Below are positions 1 to 7,316 of a stretch of 7,316 nucleotides of DNA, one piece after another. Origin of the DNA: Candidatus Omnitrophota bacterium (GTDB lineage: Bacteria; Omnitrophota; Koll11; Zapsychrales; Zapsychraceae); NCBI GenBank assembly GCA_023140095.1, contig JAGLMJ010000059.1, forward strand, positions 1 to 7,316, written 5' to 3'. Position numbers and translations under genes: made by a program. The notes beneath the pieces were generated by a model. That model was not told where the DNA came from. It saw nothing but the letters and a program-made list of their open reading frames with translations, and did no database searches. Position 1 is the first letter of the stretch. Each line of letters starts with the position of its first letter.

Positions 1-837
1 CCATAACGGGAACTTCCCTGCCTTTGACAGCAGTTCATCTACAACGTCCATCCCGTCAGCATTTGAAAACCCGCTTTTCGGCTTACTCTCACCGAGTATT
101 CTATCCAATACTGCGTATTCACTCTCATAAGAAAGCGTCCCCGCATAAGGTGGGTCTAAATATAAAACATCTCCCGATACCTCATTTATAAATTCAAACA
201 CATCCCCTTTATGAACTTCATTTTTCACACCATTAGAAAATATACCCGCATTTACTCTTTCTTTTTCAGTTTTTAGAATCGCTAATGGAGTTTTTAGGTT
301 GTCTTTAATATGCTTCGTGTATGTCCGCTTAATCTCATCATACCGCCCTTCCGCCATAGGTCTGTTAAACGCATTGGGTGAACTGAACTTGGAATAAGGT
401 CTAATGCAGAAAATGTATTTTAACAGAAGATATTTATCAATCGCCCGCTTTGCATTGGCAAAAGCATTGTCCAAGAATACAGCGTGCCTCTTGGTAAACA
501 CTTCTGGCACAAACTCCTGCTCAATAAGATGGTTATTATCGTGATTGGGAGTGAACAACCGATGAATATCGGTAGCGGTCAATGCAATTTGAGCATTCTC
601 TATGAGGGCTTTGCCTGCGATATAACTCCTCTCTGCGATATCATTAGCAATAACTCGAAACCCCTGGGCTTTGGCATATAGACTCACCGCCCCGCTTCCA
701 AGAAATGCGTCCACAAAAACTGCCCCGCACCACTTCTCTCTTGGAAGATACTTATCAATGTGCCTGAATATCACAGGACACAGTTTCCGTTTCCCTCCGA
801 AATAAGGTAATAAAGCATTGAACATTTTTAAGGTCAT
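1..837 (-). CDS. D12-class DNA N6-adenine methyltransferase, C-terminus cut by window edge
   Basis: The minus-strand frame from the ATG at 837-835 stays open for 279 codons to the left edge, so the C-terminus and stop are outside. The protein should transfer a methyl group from S-adenosylmethionine to adenine N6 in a specific DNA sequence (Dam/M.DpnII family). The evidence is an N-terminal LPYFGGK box (residues 10-16), a SAM-binding motif I FVDAFLGSGAV (41-51), an acidic residue D66 in ANDIAER, and the catalytic motif IV DPPYAGT (228-234, about nt 156-136). The order FGGK, FxGxG, DPPY is that of the D12 (alpha) class. The start is supported by GGAAA about 5 nt upstream; Met5 (825-823) is an alternative. 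The reading frame shows no damage. No restriction endonuclease is visible, so it may be an orphan or half of a restriction-modification system continuing to the left. It lies after the tRNA-Glu terminator and so is a separate transcription unit, probably accessory DNA. The recognition sequence cannot be predicted. Confidence 0.93.
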   Translation of the reverse strand, partial: MTLKMFNALLPYFGGKRKLCPVIFRHIDKYLPREKWCGAVFVDAFLGSGAVSLYAKAQGFRVIANDIAERSYIAGKALIENAQIALTATDIHRLFTPNHDNNHLIEQEFVPEVFTKRHAVFLDNAFANAKRAIDKYLLLKYIFCIRPYSKFSSPNAFNRPMAEGRYDEIKRTYTKHIKDNLKTPLAILKTEKERVNAGIFSNGVKNEVHKGDVFEFINEVSGDVLYLDPPYAGTLSYESEYAVLDRILGESKPKSGFSNADGMDVVDELLSKAGKFPLW

Positions 838-861
838 ATCTTTCCGTTTTCTGTTGAAAAA

Positions 862-890
862 AGTGTAGCCATTTAGTAGCCATTTAGCAA
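862..890 (-). promoter_or_regulatory. Possible promoter of the methyltransferase gene
   Basis: On the minus strand, TTGCTA (890-885) is followed after 17 bp by TACACT (867-862). Each matches the sigma-70 consensus at 4 of 6 positions. This would start transcription about 15-20 nt before the ATG at 837. The spacer overlaps the tandem repeat at 866-887. The call rests on spacing and position only; a TTGACT further upstream lacks a good -10 partner. Confidence 0.3.
866..887. repeat. Perfect tandem repeat of 11 bp, two copies
   Basis: TAGCCATTTAG occurs twice back to back (866-876 and 877-887) upstream of the methyltransferase gene. The 11-bp period is close to one DNA helical turn, so a protein could bind both copies on the same face. 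It overlaps the candidate promoter. It could be an operator, or an arm-type integrase binding site, or chance. Confidence 0.8.
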
Positions 891-909
891 CGCAACTCTA
901 GTCAAAACT

Positions 910-927
910 TGCTAACTCCTGCTAACT
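910..927. repeat. Direct repeat of 8 bp with a 10-bp period
   Basis: TGCTAACT occurs at 910-917 and 920-927. TTGCTAA at 909-915 is also the inverted match of TTAGCAA at 884-890, 18 bp away, which links this pair to the TAGCCATTTAG pair. Together they make the gene-free stretch 838-980 unusually rich in short repeats. Confidence 0.6.
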
Positions 928-980
928 GGCGACAATCCTGTTTTGGACGTATTTCTCAAATCCTCGTCGCTATACTGCTC

Positions 981-1020
981 TAAAACAAAGAAAACCCAGT
1001 AGTTATACACTACTGGGTTT
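981..1020 (-). terminator. Rho-independent terminator after tRNA-Glu
   Basis: A perfect 11-bp inverted repeat (992-1002 and 1010-1020; arms AAACCCAGTAG / CTACTGGGTTT) encloses a 7-nt loop. Read on the minus strand the stem is followed by a T-rich run (TTTTCTTTGTTTT, including the end of the stem). It lies 12 bp beyond the tRNA 3' end. As no other terminator is seen between gyrA and the tRNA, it may also stop readthrough from the gyrase operon. On the plus strand the T-run is short, so it is chiefly a minus-strand terminator. Confidence 0.88.
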
Positions 1021-1032
1021 CCTATATAAAAA

Positions 1033-1106
1033 CGACCCCAACGGGATTTGAACCCGTGTTGCGAGCTTGAAAAGCTCGAGTCCTAACCAGGCTAGACGAT
1101 GGGGTC
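1033..1106 (-). tRNA. tRNA-Glu (anticodon UUC)
   Basis: The 74-nt minus-strand sequence folds as a complete cloverleaf: acceptor GACCCCA / TGGGGTC with 7 pairs, D stem GTCT / GGAC, anticodon stem CGAGC / GCTCG with loop TTTTCAA (anticodon TTC), a 4-nt variable loop, T stem ACGGG / CCCGT with loop TTCAAAT, and discriminator G. The TTC anticodon and G73 are as in bacterial tRNA-Glu. CCA is not encoded: the 3' end is followed by TTTTTA, so CCA would be added by nucleotidyltransferase. The gene has its own promoter upstream and a hairpin terminator downstream, so it is a single-gene unit. tRNA-Glu(UUC) reads GAA and GAG and also feeds Glu-tRNA to tetrapyrrole synthesis in bacteria that use the C5 route. 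Confidence 0.97.
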
Positions 1107-1131
1107 TATATTTACGTCGAACGAATTGATT

Positions 1132-1159
1132 ATTATAATAAAGAATTATTCTGGGTCAA
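1132..1159 (-). promoter_or_regulatory. Strong sigma-70-type promoter for tRNA-Glu
   Basis: On the minus strand, TTGACC (1159-1154, 5 of 6 matches) and TATAAT (1137-1132, 6 of 6) are separated by 16 bp. The predicted start is near 1125, giving a 5' leader of about 18 nt before the tRNA at 1106. The -35 box lies about 19 bp beyond the gyrA stop codon, so the promoter occupies the whole gyrA-tRNA gap. Confidence 0.8.
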
Positions 1160-1177
1160 GCGAAATTGCGCGGGCCC

Positions 1178-3628
1178 CTAATCTTCCTTTGCGGAGACCA
1201 CATTAGCCACAGAAGTGACTTTATCTTCTTTTTTCAATGAAATAAGCCGCACACCTTGCGTGCTGCGTCCTGTTTGGCGGACATCTTCGGTCGAACAGCG
1301 CACGATCATGCCGCTTTTGGTGATCGCCATGATCTCGTCATGCGCCCTTACAGGAAGAGCTCCGACAACCGTCCCGTTGCGGTCGGTTACCTTGACATTA
1401 ATAATTCCTTTGCCGCCGCGCGATTGTATGCGGTAATCAGTAAATTTCGTCCTCTTCGCAAAGCCAAAAGCTGTTACCGTTAAAAGCGTGCTTCCTGTTT
1501 TTTCCACATCAGGAGGAAAGACCAGCATACTGACAACTTTATCTTTTGCCCCAAGATTAATGCCCCGCACGCCCCGAGCCGACCGCCCCATATCCCTTAT
1601 GTTTTTCTCGGGAAAACGCAACGATTTGCCCTCTTTCGTCGCGAGCAAGATCTCATGCTTGCCTCTGCTTAACGCCGTTCCGATAAGCCAGTCGTCTTTA
1701 TCCAAAGACATCCCGACGATCCCTCCGCGGCGCGGATTGCTAAAAGCGGAGAGTTTTGTCTTCTTTATATTCCCTTTCGCCGTCGCCATCACCACAAACT
1801 GGTTCTCAGAAAAATCTTTCACGGCGACAATAGAACTGATCTGCTCATCCTTGCTGATCGACAGCAAATTAATAATGTTCTTGCCCTTGGCGTTTTTGGA
1901 AGCGACAGGGATCTCATAGACCTTGAGCCACCGGATAATCCCTTTATTCGAAAAGATCAGTAGATAATCTTTCGAGGACGCGACAAAAAGCTGTTTAACA
2001 AAATCCTCTTCGCGCGTGGTCATCGCCGAAACCCCTTTGCCCCCGCGTTTCTGCTTGCGATAGGCACTGACGGCAAGCCTTTTAACGTAACCGCTGTTGC
2101 TGATCGTAATAGCCATATCTTCTTCGGCAATCAGATCCTCAATATCAATGTCTTCGGCTTTAGCGGCGATTTCCGTGCGCCGCGGATTGTCATATTTTTT
2201 CTTGATCTCTGCCAGCTCTTCCTTGATGACGCCTTCGATCTTCTTCTCCGACGCTAAGATCGCCCGATAGTTTTCAATATCTTTTAACAACGCTTTATAT
2301 TCGGCGTCGATCTTGTTGCGCTCCAGCGCCGTTAGCCGCTGCAGCTGCATCTCAAGGATCGCCTGCGCCTGGATCTCGCTAAGGCCGAATTTTTTCATCA
2401 AGGCGATTTTTGCCGCCGGCGTGCTTTTAGATTCTCGGATCGTTTTAATGATCTTATCGATGGCGTCCAGCGCTATTTTTAATCCCTCAAGAATATGGGC
2501 TCTTCGCAAGGCGCGCTCGAGGTCAAATTGTGTCCTCCTTCGAATAACGACCCGCCTGTGATCAACAAAATGAACAAGGATCTGTTTGAGATTAAGGACC
2601 CTGGGATTATTATTGACCAACGCCAAGTTGATAACCCCAAAAGTTGTCTCCATTTGCGTATGCTTATAAAGATAATTCAAAACGATCTGGGGCTCGACAT
2701 CCCTTCGCAATTCAATAACAACGCGAATGCCGTCTTTGTCTGATTCATCGCGAATATCCGTGATCCCCTCGACCTTTTTATCTTGAACGAGCCCGGCAAT
2801 GGCAGAAATAAGATTGGCCTTGTTGACTTGATAGGGAAGTTCCGTAAGGATGATGCTGTCTTTGCTGTTTTTCTGCCGCTCAATGCTTCCCCTGGCTCTT
2901 ACGATGAGTTTCCCGCGGCCTTTTGCATAAGCATCTTTAATGCCGTCTCTTCCGCAAATGATGCCCCCCGTCGGAAAATCCGGCCCCTTAACGATCTTGT
3001 TGAGCTGCTTGATGTCTGTGTCCGGATTATCAATAAGATAAACGGTCGCGTCGACCACTTCCCCTAAATTATGCGGCGGCATATTCGTGGCCATGCCGAC
3101 GGCGATCCCGCTGGAGCCGTTGATCAAAAGATTCGGGAGGGCGGCCGGGAGAACGACCGGCTCGTTTAGAGTGGCGTCAAAATTCGGAGAAAAATCGACC
3201 GTTTGTTTGTCGATATCTTTAAGCATCTCGGCAGTAACCGCGGCCATGCGCGCTTCGGTGTAACGCATCGCGGCGGGAGAATCTCCGTCGACCGAGCCGA
3301 AGTTCCCTTGGCCGTCGATCAAAGGAAAGCGCAGGGAGAATTCCTGGACCATCCTCACGAGCGTATCGTAAACAGCAACATCTCCGTGCGGATGATATTT
3401 ACCCAAAACTTCACCGACAATGCGCGCGCATTTTTTATACGGCTTGCTGTGCTCCAGGCTCAATTCTTTCATCGCATAGAGCACGCGCCGGTGAACCGGC
3501 TTGAGCCCGTCGCGCACATCAGGCAGAGCGCGCCCGACAATAACGCTCATCGAATAAGCGAGATACGATTTCTTCATCTCGTCTTCGATATTGACGGGAA
3601 CGATTTTTTCTTTTGCGACTAGGTTCAT
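1178..3628 (-). CDS. gyrA: DNA gyrase subunit A
   Basis: This 816-residue protein is the breakage-reunion subunit of gyrase. With GyrB it forms the A2B2 enzyme that introduces negative supercoils into DNA using ATP. The catalytic tyrosine is Y123 in AAMRYTE. The winged-helix/tower core spans about residues 30-490, including LPYQVNKA and a helical coiled-coil segment near 365-470. The C-terminal beta-pinwheel (about 500-810) carries the GyrA box QKRGGKG at 526-532, which marks gyrase rather than topoisomerase IV; degenerate blade repeats lie near 631-641, 681-690 and 735-741. The length is like B. subtilis GyrA, and the long acidic tail of E. coli GyrA is absent. In the quinolone-resistance region [11 protein letters not shown], the position equal to E. 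coli Ser83 is V84, while Asp87 is kept as D88. The start is supported by AAAGG with AGG 9 nt upstream. It lies 17 bp after gyrB, in the same operon. It ends in TAG with no clear terminator directly after it. Confidence 0.99.
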   Translation of the reverse strand: MNLVAKEKIVPVNIEDEMKKSYLAYSMSVIVGRALPDVRDGLKPVHRRVLYAMKELSLEHSKPYKKCARIVGEVLGKYHPHGDVAVYDTLVRMVQEFSLRFPLIDGQGNFGSVDGDSPAAMRYTEARMAAVTAEMLKDIDKQTVDFSPNFDATLNEPVVLPAALPNLLINGSSGIAVGMATNMPPHNLGEVVDATVYLIDNPDTDIKQLNKIVKGPDFPTGGIICGRDGIKDAYAKGRGKLIVRARGSIERQKNSKDSIILTELPYQVNKANLISAIAGLVQDKKVEGITDIRDESDKDGIRVVIELRRDVEPQIVLNYLYKHTQMETTFGVINLALVNNNPRVLNLKQILVHFVDHRRVVIRRRTQFDLERALRRAHILEGLKIALDAIDKIIKTIRESKSTPAAKIALMKKFGLSEIQAQAILEMQLQRLTALERNKIDAEYKALLKDIENYRAILASEKKIEGVIKEELAEIKKKYDNPRRTEIAAKAEDIDIEDLIAEEDMAITISNSGYVKRLAVSAYRKQKRGGKGVSAMTTREEDFVKQLFVASSKDYLLIFSNKGIIRWLKVYEIPVASKNAKGKNIINLLSISKDEQISSIVAVKDFSENQFVVMATAKGNIKKTKLSAFSNPRRGGIVGMSLDKDDWLIGTALSRGKHEILLATKEGKSLRFPEKNIRDMGRSARGVRGINLGAKDKVVSMLVFPPDVEKTGSTLLTVTAFGFAKRTKFTDYRIQSRGGKGIINVKVTDRNGTVVGALPVRAHDEIMAITKSGMIVRCSTEDVRQTGRSTQGVRLISLKKEDKVTSVANVVSAKED

Positions 3629-3645
3629 GCTTTATTGCCTTTCGG

Positions 3646-6419
<2,774 letters not shown>

Positions 6420-6433
6420 ATTTCGGTTGCACC

Positions 6434-6443
6434 CGCTTAAGCG
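6434..6443. repeat. 10-bp palindrome in the operon leader
   Basis: CGCTTAAGCG is a perfect palindrome about 15 bp upstream of the DUF721 start codon, at or just after the predicted transcription start. It is short and could be chance. Its position would suit a repressor site or a weak leader hairpin. Confidence 0.35.
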
Positions 6444-6448
6444 AACGC

Positions 6449-6477
6449 ATTATATTATAAGGAAATCTGTTTTACAA
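6449..6477 (-). promoter_or_regulatory. Promoter of the DUF721-gyrB-gyrA operon, with doubled -10 box
   Basis: On the minus strand, TTGTAA (6477-6472, 4 of 6) is followed after 17 bp by TATAAT (6454-6449, 6 of 6). A second perfect TATAAT (6459-6454) overlaps it by one base, but has no good -35 at 16-18 bp. Initiation near 6442 would give a leader of about 22 nt. The AT-rich block stands out from the surrounding coding DNA. Gyrase genes are often controlled by supercoiling, but no direct sign of that can be read here. Confidence 0.65.
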
Positions 6478-6506
6478 CAAGAAAACGGTTCTTCTTGTTT
6501 GACATA

Positions 6507-6524
6507 CTTTTCTGTACAGAAAAG
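6507..6524. promoter_or_regulatory. 18-bp perfect palindrome, possible operator
   Basis: CTTTTCTGTACAGAAAAG reads the same on both strands with no mismatch. It starts 15 bp past the dnaN stop and lies about 30 bp upstream of the -35 box of the gyrase operon. It has no T-rich tail on the minus strand and no spacer loop, so it looks like a binding site for a dimeric regulator rather than a terminator. The core CTGTACAG recalls the half-sites of E. coli LexA boxes but lacks their 8-bp spacing. The binding protein is unknown. Confidence 0.55.
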
Positions 6525-6539
6525 AAAGATGATAAGTCT

Positions 6540-7316
6540 CTATATTTTCATCGGTAGAGCAAGATATAAATAATCCCCTAATCTCATAACCGCGGGCTTA
6601 TCAGCCCCGAGCAATTCCATATCGATCTGTTCCTGTTCGATATTCTTTAAAAAATCGATAAGAAAATGAGGGTTGAAACCGACGACCATTTCAGGCCCCC
6701 CGTATTCTACGGATATCTCTTCCCGGGATTCCCCAACATCCGGGGTTGTTTTAGAAACGACCATTTTATCTGAAAAGACCTCAAATTTAACGGCCTGAAA
6801 ATCCGCTGTTGCTAACAAGTTCGCTCTTCGGATCGAAGAAAGCAATTCCTGGGTGTTCATCTTTATTCTATTTTTCGTAGGTTTAGGGATAACTTGATTG
6901 TAATTCGGAAATTCCCCTTCAATAATTCTTGTCGCAATTAAAATGCCGTCAATATCGAATAAAACCTGGTTCATCCCTATAATAAAAGACACTTCGCCCT
7001 CGTCTTTAAGGTTTCTATTAATTTCCTGAATGGCTTTTGTTGGAATGATCACAGTGACATCTTTTTTCACGGGCGTCTCCAGCTTTTTCTCTACCTTAGC
7101 TAATCTCCTTCCGTCCGTAGCAACCATTCTGATCGTATCCTCCGATATCTCCAACAAGACCCCGTTGAGAACATACCTGGACTCTTCGTGGGATACGGCA
7201 AAAACTGTTAATCCTAACATATTTTTTAGTAAGCTTTGCCCGATATGAATGACCTCTTTATCCTTAAATTCCGGGAATTTTGGAAACTCTTCTTTAGGAA
7301 GCCCATTCAGCTTAAA
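6540..7316 (-). CDS. dnaN: DNA polymerase III beta subunit (sliding clamp), N-terminus outside window
   Basis: The frame is open from the right edge to a TAG at 6542-6540, giving the last 258 residues of a protein usually about 370 long; roughly the first 110 are missing. The true start is beyond the window, and the ATG at 7220 is internal, because conserved clamp sequence (FKLNGLPKEEFPKFP, then KDKEVIHIGQSLLKN) precedes it. DnaN forms the ring-shaped dimer that tethers DNA polymerase III and other clamp-binding proteins to DNA. Clear family motifs are RYVLNGVLLE, VATDGRRLA (visible residues 65-73), EGEFPNY, VGFNPHFLIDFLKN, and the C-terminal DYLYLALPMKI, equal to the usual LMPMRL end that lines the peptide-binding pocket. 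dnaA normally lies upstream. A 120-bp gap with its own promoter separates dnaN from the DUF721 gene. No terminator is seen after dnaN, so some readthrough into the gyrase operon is possible. Confidence 0.98.
   Translation of the reverse strand, partial: FKLNGLPKEEFPKFPEFKDKEVIHIGQSLLKNMLGLTVFAVSHEESRYVLNGVLLEISEDTIRMVATDGRRLAKVEKKLETPVKKDVTVIIPTKAIQEINRNLKDEGEVSFIIGMNQVLFDIDGILIATRIIEGEFPNYNQVIPKPTKNRIKMNTQELLSSIRRANLLATADFQAVKFEVFSDKMVVSKTTPDVGESREEISVEYGGPEMVVGFNPHFLIDFLKNIEQEQIDMELLGADKPAVMRLGDYLYLALPMKI

Noticed and set aside
909..1000. Short minus-strand frame reading LEQYSDEDLRNTSKTGLS before a stop, upstream of the methyltransferase
   Set aside because: It has no start codon with a ribosome site, runs through the terminator hairpin, and is too short to separate from chance. 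It could be a gene remnant but cannot be supported.
1003..1011. DnaA-box-like TTATACACT
   Set aside because: It matches the TTATNCACA pattern at 8 of 9 positions but is a single copy lying in the loop of the terminator hairpin, with no cluster of boxes or AT-rich unwinding region.
1158..1177. GGGCCC and GCG-AAT-CGC-like inverted bases just after gyrA as a terminator
   Set aside because: The stems are too short and no T-run follows; the region is better explained as the upstream side of the tRNA promoter.
6507..6524. The 18-bp palindrome as a terminator for dnaN
   Set aside because: No T-rich run follows it on the minus strand and it has no loop spacer, so an operator role is more likely.
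6540..7220. A short 226-residue dnaN starting at the ATG at 7220
   Set aside because: Clear clamp sequence continues in frame upstream to the window edge, so this ATG is internal and the gene is simply cut by the window.

Overview
This window is a bacterial chromosome segment in which every recognised gene lies on the minus strand, so transcription runs from high to low coordinates. In that order it holds the 3' part of dnaN (sliding clamp), a small DUF721/DciA-family gene, gyrB, gyrA, a tRNA-Glu(UUC) gene with its own promoter and terminator, and a D12-class DNA adenine methyltransferase that runs off the left edge. The first four are the downstream part of the classical dnaA-dnaN-recF-DUF721-gyrB-gyrA cluster found near many bacterial replication origins. 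Here recF is missing between dnaN and the DUF721 gene.

Region by region: 7316-6540 is dnaN, N-terminus outside the window. 6539-6420 is a 120-bp intergenic control region with an 18-bp perfect palindrome and a promoter with doubled TATAAT boxes. 6419-3646 is the DUF721 gene overlapping gyrB by an ATGA junction. gyrA follows after 17 bp and ends at 1178. 1177-1107 carries a near-consensus promoter for the tRNA-Glu gene (1106-1033), and a perfect 11-bp hairpin with a T-rich tail (1020-981) ends that transcript. 980-838 holds no gene but has two pairs of short direct repeats. 837-1 is the methyltransferase.

The DUF721-gyrB-gyrA genes form one operon that supplies replication and supercoiling functions: a probable helicase-loading factor and both gyrase subunits. 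GyrB has the long TOPRIM insertion typical of Gram-negative bacteria, while GyrA has a short C-terminal tail and a standard GyrA box. GyrA carries Val instead of Ser/Thr at the main quinolone-contact position. The methyltransferase looks like accessory DNA placed just downstream of a tRNA gene, a common integration site, but the window shows no integrase and no second att copy.

The organism cannot be named from the sequence alone. The gene order, Gram-negative-type GyrB, moderate GC and tRNA without encoded CCA suggest a non-proteobacterial lineage, perhaps an uncultured phylum such as Omnitrophota; this is a guess. No clearly new system is visible. The most notable points are the natural Val in the GyrA QRDR, the palindrome upstream of the gyrase operon, and the repeat-rich, possibly att-like segment between tRNA-Glu and the methyltransferase.
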